From NCBI GenBank assembly GCA_963854835.1, contig OY978530.1:21099937-21163936 (forward strand): 64,000 bases of DNA, given 5' to 3'. The position numbers were made by a program, and so were the translations under genes. Shown here in pieces: positions 44,913 to 57,344 of this stretch. This stretch comes from Megamerina dolium (lineage: Eukaryota; Arthropoda; Insecta; Diptera; Megamerinidae). The notes beneath the pieces are model-generated. The model was given only the letters and a program-made list of their open reading frames with translations. It was not told the origin of the DNA and searched no databases. Numbering within the stretch: the first letter of the stretch is position 1; each line of letters starts with the position of its first letter.

Positions 44913-45426
44913 GACAGACGGCAGCCTAATTCCGGATTACCGAGTTAATTCGAATTAACTTGGGCATTAACTGCAGCTAAGCCGCATAAACTCTATGAGT
45001 TAATTCTCACAATAAAAGAGGATTAGGGCAATTTGCGATGGTAACACTGCTGAAAATTGTCTATTGTGAATTTTTCTCCATCCATTTTACAAAATATTGG
45101 GTGTGTTCGATAACAAAAAAACATTCAACAATTGTTAACAGTTTTCAACATGAAAAGTGTTGGCGAAGAAATAAACCCAGCTGTAAATTACGAACGTTGA
45201 ATGTCAATTTACAAGTTTGTGATAGTTTCAGTTCAGGTACTTCTTGTAGATTTTCTCATATCGAGAGTGATAGACGACAGAAATTGATAGTGATAGTAAT
45301 GTAAGTGGACAGACCTAATAAAACAGCAATCAGCCGTTTAGTTAATCCGCAATACTGCCGTCTGTCAGGTTATTATTTTATTCGGATTCAGTGCGCCGGT
45401 AATCCGGAATTAGGCTGCCGTCTGTC
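44913..45426. mobile_element. MITE with 30-bp perfect inverted ends and TA flanks
   Basis: The first 30 bases (starting GACAGACGGCAGCCTAATTC) recur as a perfect inverted copy at the right end (45397-45426). TA lies outside each end (44911-44912 and 45427-45428), consistent with a TA target duplication. Total 514 bp, no transposase. The core motif GCCGTCTGTC also occurs internally near 45355. It sits directly before the Pao-1 gag. Confidence 0.8.
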
Positions 45427-45896
45427 TATGCTATAACATGCCGGTAGCTAAGAAAAGCTTTCCAGCCAGAAAGTTGAGTCACAAGCTAGCTCTAGCGTTA
45501 TTATAAGGAAGTGAAATCTGATTATAGAAAATTTGGGCTAACAGATGACGAAGAATTGCCTTCTAATTTCAAAATAGTAGCAAGGAATAAAATGGAATAC
45601 TGCCAGGAGCGCGTACATCAATGGAAGCTCAAATATTGGATCTTCTGGAAGTTGAATCCCCAAGATTAGAGCTTTCATCCAAAGTAGAAATTCCCTCTAT
45701 TTCTGCCATAGAGCAGGCAAATAATACCTCTATTTGGCTGACAGTTCCACCGTATAATACTAAGATGTTTTCGGGTTGGTATGAAAAATGGACATCCTTC
45801 CGTAACATGTTTACGGCAGTAAACATTTACAGTTACATTAACCACCCTAAACTCTTTTCTGCCCAAAAGTTGTATCATCTCCGATACAAAACTACC

Positions 45897-48790
45897 GGAA
45901 AAGCTGAAGCCATAGCGAAACAGTACGCACTCAACAACAAAAATTTCGAGTTGGCATGGAATGCTCTAAAAGCCCGTTTCGAAAACAAGCGCACTCTTGT
46001 CGACAAGCAAATAAAAACTCTCTTGAACCTTCCTCAAGTGAGTTACGAAAATAGTGAGGCAATTCAGAAACTGCAAACCACGATCAATAATTTTCTCTCC
46101 ATCTTATCCTCTCAAGGCGTCTCGACAGAGAATTGGGATCCGATCCTGGTACACATTTGTTGTTCAAAACTTTTTTTTTTTTTTTTTTTTTTTTTAACAA
46201 GCTTTTTTATTGAATCTTTCTAAAATTACTTAGAAACTAACAATATGTAATCAAATCTTACAAACTAAATAATTGTTCAAAACTGCCCGAAGAATCCTTA
46301 GCTCTGTGGGGATAATATCTCAGTTCCCGCAAAGATCTTCCAACATGGCAACAAATGAACGAATTCCTGACTCTTAGGTATGAAGTCGTGGAGAGACTTA
46401 ACAGCGTCAAGCCGAACAAACCGCGATTTTTCCAATTCCGGAACCAGAACAGAACACAACACTTTTTTTGCAGAAAGTATCCGGACATTCTCTTGTCCAA
46501 TCTGCAAAGCTTATCAGCTAAAATCGTGTGAGCGATTTAAAAAGTTGGCTCCTTGCGATAGAGTGAAGCTAGTTCGAGTTCTCTGTGAGAACTGCTTGGC
46601 TTTCACTCACCTTCAACGGGCAACGGGCAAGAGCAAACATTCTTGTTTGCAATGTCAGAGAAGGCATCACACAATGCTTCACATGTCAGCTGACAATATT
46701 CCCAGTAGGAACACTAATGTTTGGCGCAAACCTCCACACTTCAATCTCACAATAAGAAAAAGAGCACACAGTAGACGATAAGCCCCTCAAGAAACCGGAG
46801 ATCACAGGATCGATCATCCGCAGATGAGCAACTCTGTTCATCATTCTCCACATCTTCTTCAAAGATGCAAGCACTGTTCACCTCAAATGAAGAAAAAACA
46901 TTTTTGCCCACAGCGCTTGTCTCTATAGACCATTATGGAGAACTTCACAAGGTTCTAACACTCATCGACCAAGGTTCTCAAAGGATATTCATTTCTACCA
47001 AGGTACAAAATCTTCTGAGACTTCCCTCGTAAGCAACTCACGTCGAAATTTCTGGAATGGGTGGCAAAACCATCCAAAACTATAATCAGATTTGTACCGT
47101 TACGTTAGTCGCTCCAAAGGCTAATAAAAAGTTACAAACACGGGTAATTGAACTCAGACAATTGACCAAATTCCTACCAACGTGTAAAATTGCTCAGCTC
47201 GATTGGCAGCAATTCGAAATGTTAGATTTGGCTGACCCGAATTGCTTCGTGCAAGCGCAAATCGACATGGTCATAGGTATTGATTTGATTCCTTAAATTC
47301 TCCTATCGGAATCCGCCATAATATCTGTGGAAGCCTCCTCGCGCGGAAGTTTCCAATGAACTTCTTAGTTCTCAACGAGGGAAGTTTTGGGAACATGAAC
47401 ATGGAAAAGCTGAAGCCATAGCGAAACAGTACGCACTCAACAACAAAAATTTCGAGTTGGCATAGAATGCTCTAAAAGCCCGTTTCGAAAACAAGCGCAC
47501 TCTTGTCGACAAGCAAATAAAAACTCTCTTGAACCTTCCTCAAGTGAGTTACGAAAATAGTGAGGCAATTCAGAAACTGCAAACCACGATCAATAATTTT
47601 CTCTCCATCTTATCCTCTCAAGGCGTCTCGACAGAGAATTGGGATCCGATCCTGGTACACATTTGTTGTTCAAAACTGCCCGAAGAATCCTTAGCTCTGT
47701 GGGGATAATATCTCAGTTCCCGCAAAGATCTTCCAACATGGCAACAAATGAACGAATTCCTGACTCTTAGGTATGAAGTCGTGGAGAGACTTAACAGCGT
47801 CAAGCCGAACAAACCGCGATTTTTCCAATTCCGGAACCAGAACAGAACACAACACTTTTTTTGCAGAAAGTATCCGGACATTCTCTTGTCCAATCTGCAA
47901 AGCTTATCAGCTAAAATCGTGTGAGCGATTTAAAAAGTTGGCTCCTTGCGATAGAGTGAAGCTAGTTCGAGTTCTCTGTGAGAACTGCTTGGCTTTCACT
48001 CACCTTCAACGGGCAACGGGCAAGAGCAAACATTCTTGTTTGCAATGTCAGAGAAGGCATCACACAATGCTTCACATGTCAGCTGACAATATTCCCAGTA
48101 GGAACACTAATGTTTGGCGCAAACCTCCACACTTCAATCTCACAATAAGAAAAAGAGCACACAGTAGACGATAAGCCCCTCAAGAAACCGGAGATCACAG
48201 GATCGATCATCCGCAGATGAGCAACTCTGTTCATCATTCTCCACATCTTCTTCAAAGATGCAAGCACTGTTCACCTCAAATGAAGAAAAAACATTTTTGC
48301 CCACAGCGCTTGTCTCTATAGACCATTATGGAGAACTTCACAAGGTTCTAACACTCATCGACCAAGGTTCTCAAAGGATATTCATTTCTACCAAGGTACA
48401 AAATCTTCTGAGACTTCCCTCGTAAGCAACTCACGTCGAAATTTCTGGAATGGGTGGCAAAACCATCCAAAACTATAATCAGATTTGTACCGTTACGTTA
48501 GTCGCTCCAAAGGCTAATAAAAAGTTACAAACACGGGTAATTGAACTCAGACAATTGACCAAATTCCTACCAACGTGTAAAATTGCTCAGCTCGATTGGC
48601 AGCAATTCGAAATGTTAGATTTGGCTGACCCGAATTGCTTCGTGCAAGCGCAAATCGACATGGTCATAGGTATTGATTTGATTCCTTAAATTCTCCTATC
48701 GGAATCCGCCATAATATCTGTGGAAGCCTCCTCGCGCGGAAGTTTCCAATGAACTTCTTAGTTCTCAACGAGGGAAGTTTTGGGAACATG
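45897..48790 (+). repeat. tandem duplication within Pao-1 (~1.39 kb units)
   Basis: Unit 1 is 45897-47402 and unit 2 is 47403-48790, both running from GGAAAAGCTGAAGCC to GTTTTGGGAACATGA. They are nearly identical. One visible difference turns a Trp codon (TGG) into TAG in unit 2 near 47463. Unit 1 also carries a 102-bp insertion absent from unit 2. Confidence 0.92.
46171..46272 (-). mobile_element. short poly(A) retroposon in Pao-1 unit 1
   Basis: 102 bp starting with 25 T's (a poly(A) tail on the minus strand), preceded on that strand by an AATAAA signal near 46208. Flanked by an 11-bp direct repeat TTGTTCAAAAC at 46160-46170 and 46273-46283. The uninterrupted site is preserved in unit 2 near 47665. 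This is a 5'-truncated LINE-mobilised insertion; its source is unknown. Confidence 0.88.
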
Positions 48791-48956
48791 AGGAAGTGAG
48801 TCTGCCAGCTCGAGTCTCGGATGAAGATATAGCCTGTGAAGACTACTATCAGAGGACCACGTCTCGTAAGTCGGATGGAAGATATGTGGTCAGGCTTCCA
48901 TTTAAATCCACTTTTCCCACTCTTACGGCTCTTGGTCACTCTCCTGAGTCGTTATA

Positions 48957-49231
48957 ATATTTTTGATTTGCATTCCCTTTTTTTTATGGTTATGATTATT
49001 TATATTAAGCTGATTAAGCTACTTTTGATTCTATTGCAAAACTTTGTTTGAATGTTGTTTTGTTATTACTAAACGTTTTATATAATTTTATATATAATAT
49101 AATAATATAATTTTTATATTATAAAAATTTACAAGAAAGTTACCGTTTACAGATTTTTCGGTTATGTCACAACCCCAACTTAGTTTGTTGTCTTTTTGTT
49201 TTTTTTAACAATATTACACCCTCCTTTACAC
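48957..49231 (-). repeat. possible errantivirus-like 3' LTR and polypurine tract
   Basis: On the minus strand, GTGTAAAGGAGGG (about 49219-49231) looks like a polypurine tract followed by TGTAATATTGTT, a plausible LTR start. The LTR would end near 48957, exactly where the Pao-1 RT reading stops. This would make the errantivirus-like element an insertion into Pao-1; the partner LTR would lie beyond the window. Confidence 0.4.
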
Positions 49232-49468
49232 TGATTATTTTCGATGCATTATATAAAATCTAATGCAATTTTTCTTCAAAATACAATTATTACAAATTTT
49301 TGAATATTATACATCTATTTTGTTTTCAAGAGAATACGTTTCATTTTTGTACTTAATTATTTCTTTTTTATTAAATAAAAATTCTAAATTTAGAGAGTTT
49401 CCTATTGGCATGAGTAGTAGGATTAACATTGTTTTGGGTACCTTTATGAGGAAAACCATTTTATTGGT
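49232..49468 (-). pseudogene. errantivirus-like env remnant, distal piece
   Basis: Minus frame through 49307-49468 reads KMVFLIKVPKTMLILLLMPI, like the middle of insect errantivirus envelope proteins. It stops soon after (ENKIDV). The proximal piece lies beyond BEL-2 at 62691-63384. Clearly defective; assignment is tentative. Confidence 0.4.
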
Positions 49469-50041
49469 TGTTGCTACGGGGAGTGATTGCCGGTGGGCTG
49501 AACGCTGGCTATGCCTTGCCATGTAATGATGGGGTTGATGTTGTTGTTGGCATACACAAGTGCCACACAATTGGACACACCTTTAACTCTTTCTTGTTCT
49601 GTGTTTAACCTTCATTCAATTTACACTTTGATTTTAGGTTAAATTTAGATTTTGTTTATGTTTATTTTCTACTTTTCCTTTACTTGTCCTTTTCTTAATC
49701 TTACTTTCTACGATTAATATTAGTTTTATTTTCCAATAAGTTTTTATGGTTTTAATTACACTTATTTATAGCTTAGTTTATAGTTATCTTTTTGCTATTT
49801 TTAATTTAAATAGAGTGGGAGGGATACGCGCGAACTGCCCTGGGTAAGAGAGATCCAAAGAATGATCATAGAGTCAGATAAGAAGAGATATTTTCATAGA
49901 AAATAAATAAAAAGTAAAGGCAGAGAGAGAGAGAGAGAGAGGTGTATAAGAAAGTAAGTGCAATAAAAAAGGAGAGAGTAGTAGAAAAGAAATCTGAATA
50001 CAACACACCGGCAGCGCTGCGCATTCACTCTGGCGTAGACA
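49469..50041 (-). repeat. BEL-2 3' LTR, with polypurine tract at 50042-50056
   Basis: Uninterrupted copy of the LTR; it preserves the empty site (TTTTATGGT at 49742-49750) of the SINE found in the other LTR. The element-strand bases beside it, GCAAGGGGGGCGGAA, form a clear polypurine tract. A GA microsatellite lies at about 49922-49941. Confidence 0.88.
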
Positions 50042-51334
50042 TTCCGCCCCCCTTGCAGGAATACTGCAAATGTTACGCAAAATCCACACCAGAGGGCGAA
50101 AAATATTAAACAAAATTATAAAGAAATTTAACGCTTAAAAAATAATGGGAAATAATGAGAAACCAAATCTAAAATAAATTTCAATTAAATAAAACTTAAT
50201 TAAAGTAATTTAGAAAAAAGAGAAAAGAGAGAATAAATTGCGAAACAAATTAAAAAGTAAAAATTGTAAATATAGTATTGAAATTCAAAATTCTTAAAAA
50301 TAACTTAAAACAATAGTATAACTTAAGAATTAAGAGTTCAGCGCGATGAATAGAGTCCGCCGATGCACTTGAGCCGAACAAGCTTGGTTGTTCAAAATAA
50401 ACAAATATGGAATGACATCCGGAACGGAGAAATACGTTGGAGAAGTTTCACGTCCGACATATTCTTCAATGCGTACTGTAAGTAGAGAAGCATTAGCGAT
50501 GTGCAACAAAAAAATAAAAAACATTTTGGGAGGGATAATGTTGAATGTTGTGAAACGTTAACTGATGAACTTTTGCAGTTGATTGTTGAATAGAGTTGAG
50601 TGTTGAAGAGACGCAAAATCCACAAGCTCGCGCAGATCCAAAGCGGTCATAAATCCAGCCCAGATGATGCAAGACGCATCCACTCGATATGCGAGGCAGC
50701 ACTAGGTAGAAATAACCATCGTATTCGGTGATCTTAAAATGGGCTTTCTCAATGCGAGCTGGAAGCAATCACTTATTAGTGTGGTGTTGAAAAAAGAGCA
50801 AGTAAGTTCTATTGGATAAACGCGAAAATATATTCGTGTTTGAATCGAACAAGATGTTCTTGCTAAGTTTGATCGGAATAATTGATTTTTGATCCATGCT
50901 GTAACGGAAGTGTGCTAAACGGCCTGCAGACTTTTTCTTGTATAGTTCCTTCCATCTTACGTAATAAGATAACAGTCAATAGGAACTCGAGAGAGTGTTT
51001 TTGGAACGGGAATATGGATTATCCGAATTGTTACTCCTTAACAATGGTGTGTCACCAATGAAAGTCAATCTTGTAAAGATTGTGATCACCTCTATATTAA
51101 GAGTAGTGATCTATTAGATGATCTTGAGCATGAGCATGATCTGGGTTCCATCGTTGATAGAACCATCGGTAGTGAATTTAAACGTTATCCATGGTCGTAC
51201 ATCAGATGTGAGAGAAAGGTAAAACAACGTAGTTAAGAAACCTGGGGCAAAAAGCAAAATCGAATCGAATCGCTCACTAATGCAGGATGTGTTGAATCAG
51301 GAAGGTCTACTTTCTTGCACACATAATGTATATA
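50042..51334. other. BEL-2 interior, unassigned
   Basis: Between the polypurine tract and Tc1-1. Minus frames such as 50493-50768 show no known domain. If env- or pol-like sequence was ever here, it is no longer recognisable. Confidence 0.4.
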
Positions 51335-52985
51335 CAGTGGCTCACAGCTTATTTCGTACAGTGTATATATTTTTATGTAAATGGCTGTAACATCGAAACT
51401 AAAAAACTTATCGATAAGTTTTGAATGTAGATGTCTGTGTATGTGTTTAGTAAACCTAATAAGAAAACGGGGAACCCCAAAAATTGTTCTTTTTGTCATG
51501 CAAGAGAGAAAAACTATTGATCAGCTGATTTTCAGCTCACATCTTATTTCGTACACAAACTTCAATGTAAGTAAGTTTCATTCTGCCGCGCAGTTACAAA
51601 GTTTTTTTGAATTGTATGAGTTTTTGGACCTTTTTAACTATTATAACAATTTTTATTATTCTTATTTTAAATAGTTAAAGTGCTGTAAATTAAACATTTA
51701 GCGTTATGGGTCGTCGTACAACGATGGAACAGCGTAAACTGGTAATTAACCATTTTAGGAAAGGTCAGAGTGTGCGAAAAATTGCTGAAATGACAAATTT
51801 AAGTGCCTCAACTGTCCAATACATCATTCAACGCTTCATTCGCGAAAATCGGTTGGAGAACAAGGGCAGAGAAGCACCTAATAAGATTTTCAACGCATCA
51901 GACGAGCGTTATATTGTACGAAAAATTAAGAAAAATCCAAAGTTATCCACTCCGAAGTTGGCTGCAGAGGTTCAGCGTGAAATAGGAAAATCATCCAGTG
52001 CTGAAACTGTCCGACGTGTGCTGCGCAATCATGACTTGAACGGTCGAGTAGCCCGAAAGAAACCATTCATTTCAAAAATGAATATACAACGCCGACTTGA
52101 CTACGCCAAAGAGCATATTATTAAGACTCCTGCGTTCTGGAATACCGTTATTTTCGCGGATGAGTCTAAGTTTAATATTTTTGGCTCGGACGGAATGTCA
52201 TATGTTTGGCGTAAAGCGAATACCGAGCTAAACAAGGAGAACCTTAAGCCCACAGTGAAGCATGGTGGCGGTAGCGTGATGGTTTGGGCCTGTATGTCAG
52301 CAGCCGGAGTAGGTGAATTGGTTTTTATTGAGGGAACAATGGACAAAATGAAGTACCTCGAGATTCTGAAAAACAATTTACTTCAAAGTGCAGACAAACT
52401 GGGTTTGCGGGAAGAATTTCGGTACTCCCAAGATAATGACCCAAAACATAAATCTGGGATTTGCAATCTTGGCTTATTTGGAACTGCCCACACTTGATGT
52501 CTCCACCACCACAGTCATCTGACATGAATGTGATTGAAAATCTTTGGTCTATTTTGGACAATAAAATAAGAACACACAAGATTTCTAATAAGCAAGACCT
52601 AAAGAAGGTACTAATGGAGGAATGGAAAAAAATCACACCAGACATCACTCAAAAATTGGTGGATTCAATGCCAAATAGACTCCAGGCTGTCATTAACGCT
52701 AAGGGATGTCATACTAAATATTAAAATCAACTTACTTTGTTTTTAGTTTGAACTTAAAGAGACTGTACGAAATAAGCTGTGACATGAATTTTCCTATTTT
52801 TTTCTTATTTTATTTTTTTATAGTGTCAAACACTAAAATTTTGAAAAAGTAAATTTTGGAAAATAAAAAACAAACCTTCCTTTCAAAAATGGCATTTATA
52901 TTTTGTTCAAATTTTTGCTATATTAGGAATTACGACTGCAGCAATTTTTAAACTGTCACTGTACGAAATAAGCTGGGAGCCACTG
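51335..52985 (+). mobile_element. Tc1-1: Tc1 element with IR/DR ends
   Basis: 1651 bp with terminal inverted repeats beginning CAGTGGCTC(A/C)CAGCTTATT, nearly identical at both ends, flanked by TA (51333-51334 and 52986-52987). A second copy of the CTTATTTCGTAC core lies about 200 bp inside each end (near 51545 and 52765), giving the IR/DR arrangement of some Tc1 elements. Contains a frameshifted transposase. Confidence 0.9.
51706..52724 (+). pseudogene. Tc1-1 transposase, single frameshift
   Basis: From ATG 51706 (MGRRTTMEQRKLVINHF) a 263-codon frame holds two helix-turn-helix regions (RKIAEMTNLSASTVQYII; paired-like second half), then the DDE core: FADESKFNIFGSDG (first D), KHGGGSVMVWACMS, and SQDNDPKHKS (second D). 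A frameshift near 52465 moves the rest to the frame ending 52724 (SSDMNVIENLWSILDNKIR, with the catalytic E). Otherwise complete; total length would be ordinary for Tc1 transposases (about 340 residues). Confidence 0.9.
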
Positions 52986-54516
52986 TATTTTCCACTTTTG
53001 GCTCGTAAAGCATAAAGGTGGATGAAAGGGGTGCCAAAATTGCTTGTCGCCGTTAAAATGCATCAAAATGCCGTTGAATTTGCATCAAGTGTGAGATGTG
53101 TAGGCCATTGTCCAAATCAAGGAGAATAATTTGTGAAATACAGAAGATATATATTGGAAATATAAATTTTCTCTGCATACGTTATCGTGCGATGAGCTCT
53201 CCATTATCGTATTCATTTTTCGAATTGTGAATTCATTTGAATCACCGATGAAACTGTACTTGACATTTAGTCAATGACCCTCTGCTTTCATTGTATTTGC
53301 TACATGATTGTCTAGTCATTGAACAATTAGCATGTAAGTCAACGTAGTTGACAAACGTGAACTTAAAGACAATCATATTAGATGGGCTACGTTGTCACAC
53401 TACGATATAGCTTCGAGTGAAAGGTATTTTTGTAGTGTATGTTATGTGGTAGTGATGAATTTAAGTAGCTAAACCGATGAATAGCTCCAGCTGGAATAAA
53501 CCGCTGCTGTAAGCGATCCTTTATTCAGAAATAGCACTTTCTCACATACAGTATGTAGACATTTTCCACTTTTGTCTCGTAAAGCACAAAAGTGGAAAAA
53601 ACAAAGGGTGAGAGTTAAGTAAAAGTTAAACTTTCGAATATTTCCATAGAATGGGAAGTATAGAATATAGGCCAATCTTCGTATCGAGGAAAATTAGAGA
53701 TAGGCTACAAATATATTGGGAATATAAATTTTCTTTACGTGTGATGTAGTGCGATGCAATACTCTTTTCGTATGTACCGATTTTTACATCATAGTGATCT
53801 TGATTTTCGATGTAAGTGATGCAATTCTGCTTCCGATAAGATATAAAATAACCTCTTTCTAGGCAAAGATAGAATCTGAATTTCAGGACAGCCAATAGTA
53901 TAATGGTAAGTCAACGTAGTTAACAAACCGAATAGAGAGGCCTCGAGTCGAGGCATGAGTATATACCTGACTGTGGGGCACTAAATTTGTGAGGTGGCTT
54001 TTCCAGTGGATGAAATTTCATGAACGAAATCATCCTTAAAATTCATAACATCTGCTGCTCTAACACAACCCTTGAGAATACCAGTAGTAACGAATTGATA
54101 CACTCAATGATTCTCTAAGTCCAATCACGTAGAATACAGAGAAATTGGACCATCTCAGCTCGTAGATCACAAACGATGAGGAAAAAACTGTGTAATTGTG
54201 TCCAATTGCGAGATTGTCCGAACTGATACTGCTTCTTAGAACGGAATAGTTTCGTATTGAATCCAAAAGGTTACCATAACCATATGAAGGTCGACTCTAT
54301 TCTTGAAAATGTAGCAAATATTGTAAATTATTCATACGCATGGAAACTACTCATTCAATGACGTTTCGTAGAAATCTATCAATTGATTTGTTCAGCTAGG
54401 GTGAACTGAACAGATGAGAGTGATGCGTACGACGGTCAGATTTGAAGAATTTGACAAAATGGTACTAGTTAATATTTTCGTGGCTCCGGTCAGTATGACT
54501 GGGCCATATTGTAGCG
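52986..54516. other. BEL-2 interior downstream of gag, unassigned
   Basis: This is where protease and RT should follow gag on the minus strand, but no motif of either is recognisable. Frames are short (for example 53626-53895 and 54060-54266). Confidence 0.4.
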
Positions 54517-56630
54517 TTAAAGCGTTCGAAACAACAGTTTTTGGGGCCCTGTATTTGGCGAGACTGAATCCATTCGCTTATTGCTAGACTTCTCATCGTG
54601 TAGCCAACGATGTTTCTTTGGAAAATGGTGATTAGTCACCAAGCTTTCGGCTAATGTCATCGCTCCAGATGTCAATCGAGTTGTTAACATCTCTGATGGG
54701 CGCTGTATCCTTGCTGTACACGACCTGTGAGGTCGCAATTTCTTTTTCGGAGAAAGATTTGAAGATTTTGGGGAATTACATCCCATTTTTGTGTTATGCC
54801 TCATTCGGTGCAGCAGGGAATGGTGCCGTTTTCCACAAAAACGGCAAGAAAACGGCTGTGGCACTCTGCAAGAATATGCGAAGTTGCCAAGCAGTTAACG
54901 CAAATACAGTATTTGTTTACTATGGAAATTTTCTCTTTCACTGTAAGTAAAGATAATTTTTCACATTGTCGGAGGGAGTGCATGCTCCTACATAGCGGGC
55001 AGCATGCATGAGTAACAGTAACATTTGACGCCTTTTTATTTATACGGCTTAAGATGGAGTTCTCACATCTTGGGTACTTCCGACTGTTATTTGCGGGATG
55101 ATCCGGATAGCGTAGGTCAGGTGAAGACGAACAGGAACTGTCCTGAAATTGACACCGGCTTATTTTATTGCAGAATGATGAAATTCTTCTACGAGCTGTC
55201 GGTTTTATGGGAAGGTGGATTGTCGTGATGGACGTGGTATGCTGTTTCTCGTTGGAAACAGCTTGTCGCTGAGAATCAGGCGACTGGCGAGACACTTTAA
55301 CTGATGTCGCTGTTGGGGTTGCTACGGTAACTGATTCAGAAAGAGTATTAGACGGATTTTCCAGTCTATACAGCAACGAATGGTGCCGTTTTCTACATGC
55401 GGAGCATGAGAATTGGCTAGTGCAACTGTTGTAGTCGTGGGAGTTTGCAAAACAATTAGTGCACAATTTGTGCTTTCTGACTACATTGTAACGTTCACCT
55501 ATTGATTTTTAATAAATTCAGGGCAACCACGTAGTGGATGCGATTTAAGGCATAGCGGGCAAGTAGGTTGGATAATTGTCGCGTGAAATGTATTCACATT
55601 TCTAGAATTTACTGGGGGAGAACGATGCCGCCAGAAATTTTCGGATCGGCCGGGTTGTCGATTCTGTAACTGATTGGATTGCGAATTACTTTTCTGACTG
55701 AGTTGCTAATTCTGTGGCTGGCTGAATTGCTGGGTACCACGTTGAATATCCAGCACCGACTCCAGTGTTTGGAGCCGTTCAGTCAAGAATGCGTTAAACG
55801 CGTTCCACGTTGGAATCTCACGCTTGTTCTTGATAGACTGCTCCCACAGACACAGGGTTGTGTCTGGCAGTTTCGTAGAGCACAGATACACGAAGATTGC
55901 ATCCCATTGACTTGTGTCGATATTTAACAACTGCAAGTTCTTATGCAGTCATTTATTGTTCGCTGTAAGCGTTTTATATTCGTACCCGTTTCTTGGACGA
56001 CTGATTGCAGATTGAAGATAGATTTTAATTGAATGTTGACGAGAATTCATTTGTTCTCGTATCTCTCTTCCAAATTATACCACGCAATTGAGAATCCATC
56101 ATTAGTCATCGGAGTTGACTTAATGATATCATGTGCCTCTCCTCGAGTCTTTTGGAGCAGGTGGTATAATTTTTCCACAGGCGATAACCGTGGATTGTTC
56201 CGGTATAATGCCGTAAACATATCCCGAAACTGGGCCATGACACATAGTCTCCATGGAAGCATGCTGTATCACATGGTGGCAGTTAAATAGCAGGCAATTG
56301 CAAACATTGGTGAGAGGAACTCTCAGCAGGAGGAGTTGAAGTTGCGGGATTTGCTACCTCATCGTCAAGCTCGTGTAGCTGAGTGTTGATGGCCGAAAGG
56401 CATTGGACATAAGCGGTTTTGCACTTTTGATATGTCGCCTTGATTTGAACAAAATCATTTTCACCAACTTCGTCTCTTCCGATTGAAAAATATGCATCTC
56501 TACATTCATTCCATAGGGCTTGAAACTACTTTCCTTGGATTTCCAGAAAAAGTCGGTCGTTGTGGTTAGGAAAAACAGCCTCGAAATTTGTCTCAAAATC
56601 GAAGATTTCACCTGCGGCTGCCTTGAATAT
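54517..56630 (-). pseudogene. BEL-2 Gag, broken, with two cysteine modules
   Basis: N-terminal region near 56354-56611. Core at 56047-56262 (MAQFRDMFTALYRNNPRLSP, VEKLYHLLQKTRGEAHDII, ITW-like end YNLEERYENK) and 55706-55936 (WDAIFVYLCSTKLPDTTL). The zinc-type module appears twice: once at 55330-55590 (CPLC, CTNCFANSHDYNSC, CSACRKRHHSLLY) and again at 54760-55010 (CPLCRSMHSLRQC, CICVNCLATSHILAEC, CRFCGKRHHSLLHR). Several stops and frameshifts. Identified as BEL/Pao by the core order and the HHSLL(Y/H) module end. Confidence 0.75.
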
Positions 56631-56718
56631 CTTTCAAGCTGACATTTTTATACGTAATTCGTAGAAGTACTAAAAATGCGACCCAAATATTGAGATATAT
56701 GTGTATGTATATATAGAG

Positions 56719-57075
56719 CAGTAGCTCAGTGGTTAGTGTGTTCGCCTTCTGATCTGTAGGTCGTGGTTCAATCCCCGGCTCATGCATAACAAATTTAATA
56801 TCGATAAGATTTTTCTTTCGAACGGTATCCACCTGTCGGCAAGCAATTGGCAATTCTTCCGACAGTAACAACTTGCCATGAAAAAGCTTCTTAAAGAACT
56901 CTGTGACAAAGCTCAGAAAAAGTGATGTCACAAGTGTTCTGCCGGTCGGAACCGGCTAAAATAAGTAGGTCCCTTCTAATATTGTCCAAAATTTAAGACG
57001 CACAACAGTAATGGAAGAGAAGCTCGGCCAATGAGCCCTTTGTGGCTTTATGTGTCACATATTTATTTTTATTTT
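56719..57075 (+). mobile_element. tRNA-derived SINE, copy 4, in BEL-2
   Basis: Starts at CAGTAGCTCAGTGG, so the first few bases of the head are missing. The rest is full length. Flanked by an 11-bp duplication TATATATAGAG (56708-56718 and 57076-57086). Confidence 0.92.
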
Positions 57076-57230
57076 TATATATAGAGGTAATTCGTAGAAC
57101 TACCAAAAGAAAGTGTGAGAAGAAGTATGTATGTATAGAAAAAAAGTTCAAGTAATTTGAAAAAAATCCAAAATTTTAGAGACGAAAAAAGATTGCGACG
57201 CAAATCTTCTGTACTTCGGTGCTCAAATTA

Positions 57231-57332
57231 AATAAAAATAAAAATAAATATGTGGCACTTAAAGCCCCAAAAGGCTCATTGGCCGAGCTTCTCTTCCATT
57301 GCTGTTGTGCGTCTTAAATTTGGACAGTATTA
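57231..57332 (-). mobile_element. tRNA-derived SINE, copy 5, 5'-truncated
   Basis: Only the last 100 bp or so of the SINE, on the minus strand. The AT-rich tail lies at the low-coordinate end. Flanked by a 12-bp duplication GTGCTCAAATTA (57219-57230 and 57333-57344), so it is a true truncated insertion. Confidence 0.92.
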
Positions 57333-57344
57333 GTGCTCAAATTA

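Larger units (their letters stand above)
45440..48953 (+). pseudogene. Pao-1: BEL/Pao gag-protease-RT start, rearranged
   Basis: Gag: frame 45621-46170 has the BEL/Pao core (MFSGWYEKWTSFRNMF, LFSAQKLYHLRYKTTG, AWNALKARFENKRTLVDKQI). Next, in another frame, comes a cysteine module CPICKAYQLKSCERF, LCENCLAFTHL and CLQCQRRHHTMLH. Protease: LTLIDQGSQRIFI, where DSG is replaced by DQG, and IDMVIGIDLIP. Near 48800 the RT entry appears (GRYVVRLPFKSTFPTLTALG) and stops at about 48953. The block 45897-47402 is tandemly duplicated as 47403-48790, so cysteine module and protease occur twice. Stops and frameshifts throughout. No LTR seen. Confidence 0.8.

Noticed and set aside
45038..45304. 88-codon plus-strand frame inside the MITE at 44913-45426
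   Set aside because: No similarity to a transposase or other family and no conserved motif; the element appears non-coding.
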